The notes under the pieces: generated by a model
Database searches by the model: none
Told to the model about the DNA's origin: nothing
Seen by the model: the letters and a program-made list of their open reading frames with translations, nothing else
Shown here: positions 17,601-26,410 of the stretch, piece by piece
Layout of the letters: every line of letters starts with the position of its first letter
Numbering within the stretch: the stretch's first letter is position 1
NCBI RefSeq assembly: GCF_024498175.1
Contig: NZ_CP101823.1
Coordinates: 372,001-436,000 of the forward strand
Source of the DNA: Haloplanus salinarum
GTDB lineage: Archaea; Halobacteriota; Halobacteria; Halobacteriales; Haloferacaceae
Direction of reading: 5' to 3'
DNA: 64,000 nucleotides
Made by a program: the position numbers and the translations under genes

Positions 17601-18061
17601 GCGGACGTCGCGAGGAGGATCCGCTCGGTCCGGAGGCCGGCGAGCGAAACCGCGTCTCTCAGACGCCGTCGGTACGCCGACGTCGCACGGTTCGGGACCG
17701 TGAGGACCACGCCGCGCGGCGTCGACTCGTCGCCGTCCGTCGCCGCGGGGACCGCCGTCGCGACGACCGCCGCCGCGAGCGTCTCCGGCGGGTAGGAGAC
17801 GCCGTCGACGACGAGCGCGTCGCCCGTCCGGAGGCGATCGACGAGGTCGGTCGCCCGCCGCTCGGGGTCGATCGTCGCGGCGGTGGCTCGTTTCCCGGCC
17901 AGTAGCGTCCCGTCGTCGCCGACCGCGACGACGGTCGGGGTCGCCTCGCGACCCTCCGCGTTCGTGACCGGCCGGGGACGGTCGCCGTCGTAGACGGCAC
18001 AGCGGGTCGTCGTCGTGCCGAAATCGAGTCCGATGAAACTTCCCTGCAGGGACGGTGACAC
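14642..18061 (-). CDS. Hsp70-like chaperone fused to a Ser/Thr protein kinase
   Basis: A 1139-residue multidomain protein. Residues 1-360 form an Hsp70/DnaK ATPase domain: phosphate-1 GLDFGTTTTRCAV, phosphate-2 VCDLGGGTFDVGVL and adenosine motif VVLVGGATRMPAVREAI. Residues about 365-480 and 545-660 are two substrate-binding-like beta domains; both contain a SKT(F/V)TT segment followed by a PDAPAG or PRAPAG turn. A charged helical region follows, and residues 872-1139 are a protein kinase: GRGGRADVY glycine loop, Lys907 (VALKEP), HLDLKPAN with Asp998, DWGLSRR in place of DFG, and TPTYAAPEQF. No membrane segment, so cytosolic. GTG 18061 is placed just before the Hsp70 domain. Single gene; kinase closely resembles that at 26411. 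Confidence 0.93.
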   Translation of the reverse strand: MSPSLQGSFIGLDFGTTTTRCAVYDGDRPRPVTNAEGREATPTVVAVGDDGTLLAGKRATAATIDPERRATDLVDRLRTGDALVVDGVSYPPETLAAAVVATAVPAATDGDESTPRGVVLTVPNRATSAYRRRLRDAVSLAGLRTERILLATSAAAMAAKPSHGTEPNVLVCDLGGGTFDVGVLEVDRGAYIAEATDGSDLGGDDWDRAVVDHLAERFDADHGVDLRDDAGSRRRLIEAAADARTDLTARDRYEISLPYVTFTDDGPLDLEETLTREQLDGMTAELRDRLVERIEAVLDAAGVAPTDVDDVVLVGGATRMPAVREAIEAAVDLVPSTGVDPAVAGAFGAAVQGGILAGPVDDVVLIDQRPRPIGVAVDDEDFEPIVEGDTSIPTDRSKTFTTTVDGQREARIRIREGGPGVADGVDLGDFVATGIPDAPAGEPRIDVRVDVGREVVNVGAESADGETLGGLSIGEGPRLTDSAIAWSRWVLFGELPDYLDHPPDVRLDDSDLPDVPPDDPEPIAAYRPAYAHEPLPTNRVHTGDVPGITRPPLLPAALGVETAAGGVDTLVEAGTPLPCRESKTVTTDEDDRTSVRVRVLRGEDDPEPIGEFTVPEVPRAPAGTPEVGIEFAVDADGILTVSSTAETDGAAETAEFRAFAAADEGDGDANTDGAGTADAEGVDGDGRDGEVAPRRVDRSPTGDEVERLLDVRDDLTRALAADADGPGRIQEGLRATRRKLDRLTAGEVTGTIADDVVAVADDIDRAVDGDPGTVDRLHGWVRSTRRRIDSALEGIGVALVDPDPGTSLDPDRHSAGTTVESTRPEGAILEVRRVGYARDGRVERPATVVVSDGSGTAERGPPEEVPRAPDRSLDYGALVRGDRIGRGGRADVYEATVEGGNLTVALKEPRFSGTLHAEIGERFVEEARTWAGLDDHDHVVGVVDWGERPVPWIAMEFMKGGDLSDRAGELSTTQALWTALATTRGVHHAHRHGVAHLDLKPANVLFRSVEDGWDVPKVADWGLSRRLLDGARERAEYTPTYAAPEQFDDDSPVDTVTDVYQLGAICYELSTGRPPFRGDAGWPRTERPAPPSDLADVPEAVDDVVLTALATEREDRYESTLYLRDALRDVLENVCDGDV

Positions 18062-18112
18062 GGTCAGAAGGGGAGCGGTCGGCCGTGTTACTTCTTGGGT
18101 GGGTCGGCCGCC

Positions 18113-18976
18113 TCAGTAGAACTCGCGGACGAGGTCCATCGCGTCCTCGGGCGCGCCGTCGGGGATGTCGGACATGTCCGCATCGACGCCGTGGCTCCGC
18201 TCGTAGGGCACCGACTCCTCGTCCCGGTAGAGGACGCCCTGGTACTCCTTGCCCGGATCGAGGATGCGCGAGCGGGCGTCGTCGTAGCTCGTCGGATCGT
18301 GGTCGGTGTCCGCGAGGTCGACGATGTGATCGCGGAAGTAGTCGTAGGTGTCCACGTCGTTGAACGTCACGCAGGGGGAGAACACGTTGACGAAGCCGAA
18401 GCCGTCGTGTTCGACGGCCTGTTTGACGATTTCGGCGTGGCGCTGGGCGTCCGTCGAGAACGACTGCGCGATGAAGGTACCGCTGGCGGCGAGCGCGAGC
18501 GCCAGCGGGTTGACCGGCGGTTGCTGGGGCCCCTCGGGCGTGGTCGACGTCTCGAAGTCCTCGCGACTGGTCGGCGAGGCCTGCCCCTTGGTGAGCCCGT
18601 AGATGCGGTTGTCCATGACCACGTAGGTCATGTCGATGTTGCGGCGGACGGCGTGGATGAAGTGCCCGGCGCCGATGGAGTAGCCGTCGCCGTCGCCGCC
18701 CGCGACCATCACCTCGACGTCGGGGTTGGCGAGTTTGACCCCGGCGCCGACCGGGAGCGCCCGGCCGTGGACGCCGTGGAGGGCGTAGGAACGCATGTAC
18801 GTCCCGATCTTGCCGGAACAGCCGATGCCGGCGACGACGAACGTCTCGTCGGGGCTGTTGCCGGTTTCGGCGAGCGCTTTCATCATCCCGTTCATCGTCC
18901 CGAAGTCGCCGCATCCGGGACACCAGGTCGGCTGTGCGTCGGACTTGAAGTCGGTGAATCGAACGTTGGAACTCAT
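18113..18976 (-). CDS. korB: 2-oxoacid:ferredoxin oxidoreductase, beta subunit
   Basis: A 287-residue beta subunit of a thiamine-diphosphate-dependent 2-oxoacid:ferredoxin oxidoreductase, which oxidises 2-oxoacids to acyl-CoA and reduces ferredoxin. It begins with the cluster motif WCPGCGDFG, followed by AGIGCSGKIG and the TPP/Mg-binding GGDGDGYSIGAGHF with a downstream MDNRIYGLTKGQ. In haloarchaea this two-subunit type handles pyruvate or 2-oxoglutarate; the specificity is not resolved here. Its ATG overlaps the korA stop by four bases (ATGA, 18973-18976), so the pair is translationally coupled. Confidence 0.93.
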   Translation of the reverse strand: MSSNVRFTDFKSDAQPTWCPGCGDFGTMNGMMKALAETGNSPDETFVVAGIGCSGKIGTYMRSYALHGVHGRALPVGAGVKLANPDVEVMVAGGDGDGYSIGAGHFIHAVRRNIDMTYVVMDNRIYGLTKGQASPTSREDFETSTTPEGPQQPPVNPLALALAASGTFIAQSFSTDAQRHAEIVKQAVEHDGFGFVNVFSPCVTFNDVDTYDYFRDHIVDLADTDHDPTSYDDARSRILDPGKEYQGVLYRDEESVPYERSHGVDADMSDIPDGAPEDAMDLVREFY

Positions 18977-20745
18977 GCGGTGGCCTCCTCGGCTCCTTCG
19001 TCGGTCGCTAACACGTCCGCGATCCGCTCGGCGAGTTCGTCCGCCTTGAATCGGACGCCGTCGTACTTGTTGATGCGGGTGACCCGCGTCAGCGTGTCGT
19101 GTTCGATCAGGTCCGCGAACTGCCCGGTCGCGTTACACTCGACGACGATGGTCTCCTCGGCGGCGTCGACGGCGTCCGTCAGGTCCGGCCGCGGGAAGAC
19201 GTAGGGCACCGAGAGATAGCGGGCCTCGATCCCCTCCTCGTCGAGGAAGGACTTGGCCTCGATCAGCGCCCCCTCGTTCGATCCCCACGAGAGCACGAGC
19301 GTGTCGGCGTCGGGGTCGCCGAACTCGCGTGGCTCGAACGGTTCGCGCTCCCGGGCCGTCTCGACTTTCCGGGTCCGCTTGTCGACCTGGCGGACGCGCA
19401 TGTCGGTGTCCTCCGTCCGGCGACCGAGTTCGTCGTGTTCGAGGCCGGTGGACATGTGGACGCCGCCCTCGGTCCCCGGGAAGGCGCGAGGACTGATCCC
19501 GTCCTCGGTGAGGGCGTGGGGTTTGAACCGCCCCGACTCGTCTTGCCACTCGCCGACCGTCCCCTCGTCGACGACCTTGCCGCGCTCGATTTCGACGGCG
19601 TCCATGTCGAACTCCTCGGGCGGGTAGGTCTGTTCGGTGACCGCAAGCGAGAGGTCGGCGGTCAGGTAGACGGGAAGCTGGTACTTCTCCGCGAGGTTGA
19701 ACGCCTCGACGGTCTTGTGGAAACACTCGGCGATGGTCGTCGGCGCGAGGACGAACCGCGGCACCTCGCCGTGGCCGCCGTAGAGCATCGCGTTCAGGTC
19801 GCCCTGCTCCTGTTTGGTCGGCATCCCGGTCGAGGGTCCCGAGCGCATCACGTTACAGATGACCAGCGGCGTCTCGCTGGTGGCGACCAGGCCGAACGTC
19901 TCGGCCATGAGGTCGATTCCGGGCCCGGAGGTGGCAGTCATCGAACGGGCGCCGGCGCGCGCGGCGCCGAGGGCCATGTTGATGGCCGAGAGTTCGTCCT
20001 CGGCCTGGACGACGTGGCCGCCGTACTGTTCGATCCGTCCGGTGAGGTACTCCATCACGTCCGTCGCGGGGGTGATCGGATAGCCGGCGTAGAACCGACA
20101 GCCGGCGGCGATGGCACCCATCCCGATGGCCTCGTCGCCGTTCAGGAGGACGTAGTTCTCGTCGGTGCACTCCAGTTCGAACCCGAACGCCTCGTCGTAG
20201 TTCTCGAGGACGTACTCCCGGCCCTTTCGGGCGGCGGCCTTGTTGTTCTCGACGATGGCGGCCCCCTTGTCGCCGAACCGCTTCTCGAGGGCGCTGTCGA
20301 GGTTCTCGATCGGGAACTCACTCACTGCGCACGCGGCCCCGAGCGCGACGACGTTCCGCATGATCGCGCCGCCGGCCTCCTCGGCGAGGGCCTGCAGCGG
20401 CACGTCCAGGCCGATCATCCCCTCGGGGATCTCGACGTCCTCCATCGTCGTCCGGTCCCCGTCGTAGATGATGACGCTGCCCTCGTGGAGTTCGTCGAGG
20501 TTCTCGTCGATCGTCCGCTGGGTGAGCGCGATGAGTACGTCCAGACGGTCGACGACGCTCTGAACCTGGTCTACGGACGTGCGGACCTTGTACGCCGTGT
20601 ACCCGCCCCGGATGCGGGACGCGAAGTCCTTGGAGGTGAACACGTGCCGACCGGCCCTCGAGAGCGCCTGGGCGAAGATTTTCCCGGTGGAGTCGATGCC
20701 GTCACCCGCTTCTCCACCGATCGCCCAGTTGAAGTCCGCAGGCAT
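18973..20745 (-). CDS. korA: 2-oxoacid:ferredoxin oxidoreductase, alpha subunit (gamma-alpha fusion)
   Basis: A 590-residue fusion of gamma and alpha domains. The N-terminal gamma domain (residues 1-190) starts with IGGEAGDGIDSTGKIFAQ and binds CoA. The alpha part begins near LNGDEAIGMGAIAAGCRF with the YPITPATDVMEYL motif that contacts TPP, QAEDELSAINMALGAARAG and TATSGPGIDLMAE. With KorB it makes the two-subunit enzyme that replaces pyruvate or 2-oxoglutarate dehydrogenase in archaea and passes electrons to ferredoxin; no delta (ferredoxin-domain) subunit is present, as usual for haloarchaea. The gene is divergent from acs across 190 bases, and both enzymes make acyl-CoA. Confidence 0.93.
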   Translation of the reverse strand: MPADFNWAIGGEAGDGIDSTGKIFAQALSRAGRHVFTSKDFASRIRGGYTAYKVRTSVDQVQSVVDRLDVLIALTQRTIDENLDELHEGSVIIYDGDRTTMEDVEIPEGMIGLDVPLQALAEEAGGAIMRNVVALGAACAVSEFPIENLDSALEKRFGDKGAAIVENNKAAARKGREYVLENYDEAFGFELECTDENYVLLNGDEAIGMGAIAAGCRFYAGYPITPATDVMEYLTGRIEQYGGHVVQAEDELSAINMALGAARAGARSMTATSGPGIDLMAETFGLVATSETPLVICNVMRSGPSTGMPTKQEQGDLNAMLYGGHGEVPRFVLAPTTIAECFHKTVEAFNLAEKYQLPVYLTADLSLAVTEQTYPPEEFDMDAVEIERGKVVDEGTVGEWQDESGRFKPHALTEDGISPRAFPGTEGGVHMSTGLEHDELGRRTEDTDMRVRQVDKRTRKVETAREREPFEPREFGDPDADTLVLSWGSNEGALIEAKSFLDEEGIEARYLSVPYVFPRPDLTDAVDAAEETIVVECNATGQFADLIEHDTLTRVTRINKYDGVRFKADELAERIADVLATDEGAEEATA

Positions 20746-20900
20746 GCTGTGTGGGACGTATCCCCGGATCGGTCAAAAGCCTTCTGAATGGTTCGGGTTC
20801 CCGCAATACCAGCCGCGCGCGGGCCGATGCGTCCGCGTTCTCGGCGCCGAACCGACCGCCGGGGCCGGCGTCCACACTGACGCCGGACGCTATGGCGTAG

Positions 20901-20909
20901 GTTTATCAC
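20901..20909 (+). promoter_or_regulatory. TATA box of acs
   Basis: GTTTATCAC lies about 33 bases before ATG 20937, predicting a transcription start only a few bases upstream of the start codon. Confidence 0.5.
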
Positions 20910-20936
20910 GAATGATTGGAAAGTCTATTCTGACAT

Positions 20937-22931
<1,995 letters not shown>

Positions 22932-22972
22932 TCGGTCGTCGCGACCGGTCGATCCCGCTCCGAGGCCCCCGC

Positions 22973-23092
22973 TTACCCCGCGTTTCGTCGCGACTCCCGC
23001 CAGATCGTCGCCAGTTCGTACACGAAGACCCCGGCGACCAGCGCCAGCGATCCCCAGATCAGGACCGCGAAGCCGAGCGCGGAGAGGGTCAC
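22973..23092 (-). CDS. 39-residue single-span partner of the Na+/solute symporter
   Basis: A very short gene (MTLSALGFAVLIWGSLAL..., ending ESRRNAG) with one membrane helix (about residues 4-26) and a charged cytosolic tail. Its GTG start overlaps the stop of the symporter gene as GTGA (23089-23092), so translation is coupled to the transporter. Tiny one-helix proteins next to SSS- or NSS-type symporters are known as small accessory subunits in other prokaryotes (MetS-like). The role here is inferred from position and size. Confidence 0.65.
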   Translation of the reverse strand: MTLSALGFAVLIWGSLALVAGVFVYELATIWRESRRNAG

Positions 23093-24588
23093 CGTCGCTC
23101 ACCCCCCGAGCCGTCGGTCGCCTCGTCGTCGAGGCGTCGGATCGTCCGGTCGAGCCGGTCGAGGTCGAACCGCTCGTCGCCGACGCGAGCGGCCACGACG
23201 GTCAGGGCCGTCGAAAGGGCGGCGGCGCCGATAAAGGAGCGGAAGTAGGTGGCCGCCGGCAGCCCGGAGAGCGGCAGGACACCGCGGGCGGGCGGGAAGA
23301 GGGCCAGTCCGACGACGAGGGCAACCAGACTCGCCGTCAGGGCGCCGGCGGACGTTGCACGCCGCGAGAAGAGGCCGTGCAGGAGCGGGATGAAGGTGGC
23401 CGCCGCGAGCAGGTCGGCGAGGAGAAAGAGCGTGAGCACGGAGTAGCCCTGCGCGCCGACGACCGTCGCGGCCGCGGCGACGACGACGGTCACGCCGCGG
23501 GCGGTCGCGGTGAGGCGGTCCCCCGAGAGGTCGAGGAGCCGCGGAAGATCCGCGGTGACGACGCTCGCGATGGCGTTGAACAGCGTGTCGGCGCTGGAGA
23601 CCACGAGCAGGACGGCCAGGACGGCGACGGCGACGACGGCCGCGTCGGGGAGCACCTCGGTCACGACGAGGAAAAAGGAGACGCTGGCGTCCCCTGGCGC
23701 CTCGACGAGGCCGAGGCCGACGGCGATGGGGCCGAACACGCCCGCCAGGAGGACCATCGGGACGACGGCGACGGCGGCGACGAGGAAGGACCGACGGAGC
23801 GTCCCCTCGTCGCTCGCGGCGTAGACCCGCTGCCACCACGCCTGGTTCAGCATCTCGGCGCCGACGACGGCGACGACGACGTAGGCCCCGAACTCCAGGC
23901 CGGTGGCCGACCCGACGGTCAGGAGTTCGGGCGCGCTGTCGACGACGGCGGCGTGGGCGGCGTCGGTCCCACCCAGCGCGAGCACCGTGACGACGACGCT
24001 CACCATCAGGAGCGGGAGGATGAGCACGGTCTGGACGGTGTCGGTGACGATGCTCGCACGGAGGCCGCCGTAGCCGGTGTACGCGAGGACGGTGACGCCG
24101 ACGACGGTCGCGGTCTGCCAGCCGGGCACCCCCGCGACGAGCGAGAGCGCGCTCGCGATGCCGGTGAACTCCGCGGCGAGGAAGACGAACATGTAGGCGA
24201 CGCTGACGACGAGGACGTACGCGTACATCGCCGTCCCGTAGCGGGCGTAGGCGTACTCGGTGAGGCTGTGGCCGCGGGGGAGGAGTTGCCGGATGCGGGG
24301 GCCGACGACGGCGAAGGCGGCGAGCGCGAGCGCCGACCCGGCCGCGTAGCCGGCGACGGCCGTGATTCCGCCGAAGGCCGCGCCGGCCTCCGCGGGACTG
24401 AACAGGATCCACGCCCCCATGCTCGAGGCGACGAGCGTCGCGGTCAGCGTCCCGCCGCCGGCCGAGTTCCGGGCGGTGAGGTAGTCCTCGACGGTCTCGA
24501 TGCGCCCCCGGGCGTACCACGCGCCGAACGCCGCGAAGGCGAGCAGGACGACGGTCAGCAGTCCGAGCAGCGCCGTCGTGGTCACCAC
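23089..24588 (-). CDS. Sodium:solute symporter (SSS family)
   Basis: A 499-residue membrane transporter with about 13 hydrophobic segments. Family signs: the first helices contain SSMGAWILFSPAEAG and the substrate region GYGGLRASIVTDTVQ, and VVSSADTLFNAIASV near residue 320 corresponds to the conserved Ser pair of the Na2 sodium site. It imports an organic solute with Na+; the substrate is unknown. Start GTG 24588 was chosen since a GGAGGA Shine-Dalgarno site (24595-24600) stands six bases before it; the frame continues upstream but has no membrane-like sequence. A TATA-like ATATAAC (24658-24664, minus strand sense GTTATAT) precedes. It is the first gene of a two-gene unit with the 39-residue protein. 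Confidence 0.9.
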   Translation of the reverse strand: MVTTTALLGLLTVVLLAFAAFGAWYARGRIETVEDYLTARNSAGGGTLTATLVASSMGAWILFSPAEAGAAFGGITAVAGYAAGSALALAAFAVVGPRIRQLLPRGHSLTEYAYARYGTAMYAYVLVVSVAYMFVFLAAEFTGIASALSLVAGVPGWQTATVVGVTVLAYTGYGGLRASIVTDTVQTVLILPLLMVSVVVTVLALGGTDAAHAAVVDSAPELLTVGSATGLEFGAYVVVAVVGAEMLNQAWWQRVYAASDEGTLRRSFLVAAVAVVPMVLLAGVFGPIAVGLGLVEAPGDASVSFFLVVTEVLPDAAVVAVAVLAVLLVVSSADTLFNAIASVVTADLPRLLDLSGDRLTATARGVTVVVAAAATVVGAQGYSVLTLFLLADLLAAATFIPLLHGLFSRRATSAGALTASLVALVVGLALFPPARGVLPLSGLPAATYFRSFIGAAALSTALTVVAARVGDERFDLDRLDRTIRRLDDEATDGSGGERR

Positions 24589-24677
24589 GGTGATTCCTCC
24601 GTTCGCGTCGGTCGTGCCATACTCCCGGCTGGACGGCCGACGAAATAATACTTTGTGATATAACCGGGTAATCGCCG

Positions 24678-25433
24678 CTAGAGGTAGCTGGCGTCCCACC
24701 GGGTCGGCTTGCGTCGGTTCTCGCAGTCGTTACAGACGACACGGCCCATCGTGTCCATCGAGACGGCGAAGCTATCGCAGTTGCCACAGAGGTAGCCGTA
24801 CCGCTCCGAGCGGTCCCGGTCGAGGTACACCGAGTAGAACGGGCCGTCGGCACCGCGGACGCTCTCCTCGAGGGCGACGTACACCTGCCGGCCGTCGGGG
24901 AGCGTCGCCGCCTCGGAGAGCACCTGTCGGCCGCCGGCACCCGGGAACTTGGAGTAGAGCATCTCGACGAACGGCTCGCCGCCGATCTCGACGGTCCGTT
25001 CGCCGATCCGCTCGAAGTCCTCGTTCTCGTAGAAGTCGGTCCCCGCCTCGTTGGCGGACAGCACGCGCCCCTCGATGCGGCCGACGCCGTGTTCGAGCAG
25101 GCGCTGTTCGAGCGTCTCCAGCAGCCGGTCGCCGATCCCGACGCCGCGGCTGTCGGGTTCGACGTGGAGCCAGTCGATCTCGCCGACGGTCTCGCGCCGT
25201 TCGACGACGTAACTCTGGGCGAACCCGACGAGCCGACCGTCGTCGTCCGCGACGAGGAACTCGGTGTCCGGATCGTCGAGGTCGTCGGTGAGCGTCCCCT
25301 CGTCGTACCACCGCTCGACGGCCTGTGCGATGATTTCGTCCTCCAGTGCGTGGCCGTACGACGCGGCGAGGGAGTGGTGTGCGACGGTTCTGATCCCTTC
25401 GATGTCCTCAGCCCGTGCCTCGCGAATGTCCAT
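24678..25433 (-). CDS. GNAT acetyltransferase with C-terminal zinc ribbon
   Basis: A 251-residue protein. Residues 1-160 are a GNAT N-acetyltransferase: DIREARAEDIEGIR at the start, IDWLHVEPDSRGVGIGDRLLETL as the acetyl-CoA motif A, and NEAGTDFYENEDFERIGERTVEIGG (shortened: NEAGTDFYENEDF) as motif B. The C-terminal 90 residues end in a zinc ribbon: CGNC and, 17 residues on, CNDC. The acceptor is unknown; such ribbon-tailed GNATs occur in haloarchaea. It has a TATA-like CTTTAAGG about 30 bases before the ATG (25463-25470, minus strand), fitting a leaderless transcript. Confidence 0.85.
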   Translation of the reverse strand: MDIREARAEDIEGIRTVAHHSLAASYGHALEDEIIAQAVERWYDEGTLTDDLDDPDTEFLVADDDGRLVGFAQSYVVERRETVGEIDWLHVEPDSRGVGIGDRLLETLEQRLLEHGVGRIEGRVLSANEAGTDFYENEDFERIGERTVEIGGEPFVEMLYSKFPGAGGRQVLSEAATLPDGRQVYVALEESVRGADGPFYSVYLDRDRSERYGYLCGNCDSFAVSMDTMGRVVCNDCENRRKPTRWDASYL

Positions 25434-25547
25434 GTTGAAACTGTGTACGGTGACGCTCCTTAAAGTGTCTCGGTGAGCGTGACGGGAGTGTCGAGGAACG
25501 CCGGCCCGTCCTGTCGCCCTTTTGATGATGGCTCGGAACGATCACGC

Positions 25548-26225
25548 TCAGTTCGAGCACGGGTCGTCGGCGACGTCCGGCAGCGTCGTCACCTCGCGGT
25601 CGGGGTGTGCGCCGATGGCCTCCGGCGGGTCGCGCCGACGGTTCACCCACGTCGTCGCCATGCCCGCGTTGCCGGCGCCGGCGACGTCCCAGGCGTTCGA
25701 GGAGACGAGTCGACAGTCGTCGAGCGGTCGGTCGAGGGTCTCGGCGGCGTGTTCGTACACCGAAGGGTCGGGCTTGAAGGTCCGTACCCCGTGGGCGCTG
25801 ACGATTCCGTCGAGGTGAGACCGAAGCCCAGCGTTCTCCGCGAGCCGTTCCAGCATCGCGGGGTTGCCGTTCGAGAGAACCACCACCTCGTGGCCGGCCG
25901 TCGACAGGCGGTCGAGGGTCTCCGCCGCTCCCGGGAACGGCTCCAGATGGTCGTACGTCTCGCGGATGCGTTCGCGGGTCGACGCGTCGGGATCGAGGTC
26001 GAACTGGGCCAGCGCGTACTCGAGCGCGTGGCCGGTGATCTCCCAGAACGGCTCGTAGTCGTCCATCTGTGCGCTCTGGTAGGAGTACTGGAGCTGTTTG
26101 CGGCGCCACACCTCGTCGACCGCCGCCACCAGCCGGTCCGCGACGTCGAGTTCCTCGCCCAGGCGGGCGCGCACGCTACTCGTATCACACAGGGTTCCGT
26201 ACATGTCGAAGCAGATGCCGGCCAT
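25548..26225 (-). CDS. Haloacid dehalogenase, type II (HAD superfamily)
   Basis: A 225-residue HAD hydrolase with the residues that mark L-2-haloacid dehalogenases: DMYGTL with nucleophile Asp7, an SNG loop (LSNGNPAM), FKPDPSVYEHA with the Lys and Tyr, and SSNAWDVAGAGNAGM containing the Ser-Ser-Asn-x-x-Asp set. The reaction would be hydrolysis of 2-haloacids to 2-hydroxyacids, although some family members are general phosphatases. ATG 26225 was chosen because the protein then starts directly at the catalytic strand and has the usual 220-230 length; the open frame upstream does not resemble the family. Divergent from the receptor kinase gene. Confidence 0.85.
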   Translation of the reverse strand: MAGICFDMYGTLCDTSSVRARLGEELDVADRLVAAVDEVWRRKQLQYSYQSAQMDDYEPFWEITGHALEYALAQFDLDPDASTRERIRETYDHLEPFPGAAETLDRLSTAGHEVVVLSNGNPAMLERLAENAGLRSHLDGIVSAHGVRTFKPDPSVYEHAAETLDRPLDDCRLVSSNAWDVAGAGNAGMATTWVNRRRDPPEAIGAHPDREVTTLPDVADDPCSN

Positions 26226-26376
26226 GTCCGGTGGATAGGGGCGATTCGCTTGTATTCGTTCCCCCGCTCGATGGTGCACGAAGACGAACGGATCGGCGTC
26301 GATCAGTGCCGCGTCGTCGACGACGGTATTGCCTCTTCGTGGCCGATTCGAATCCATACCGTCCCCGAGCCCGACA

Positions 26377-26383
26377 TTTTATG
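26377..26383 (+). promoter_or_regulatory. TATA box of the receptor-kinase gene
   Basis: TTTTATG is centred about 28 bases before GTG 26408 and ATG 26411, the spacing of a leaderless haloarchaeal transcript, which suggests the gene is expressed. Confidence 0.55.
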
Positions 26384-26410
26384 ACGATTGTATGATTGTA
26401 TCGGACAGTG

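Noticed and set aside
14879-17905. A 1008-residue plus-strand open frame antisense to the Hsp70-kinase gene
   Set aside because: Composition is Arg/Asp/Val-biased without any motif, typical of antisense frames in very GC-rich DNA.
26396-26410. TTG 26396 as the start of the receptor kinase
   Set aside because: ATG 26411 (or GTG 26408) lies about 28 bases after the TATA box, which fits a leaderless start; residues before it show no similarity to the sibling kinase.
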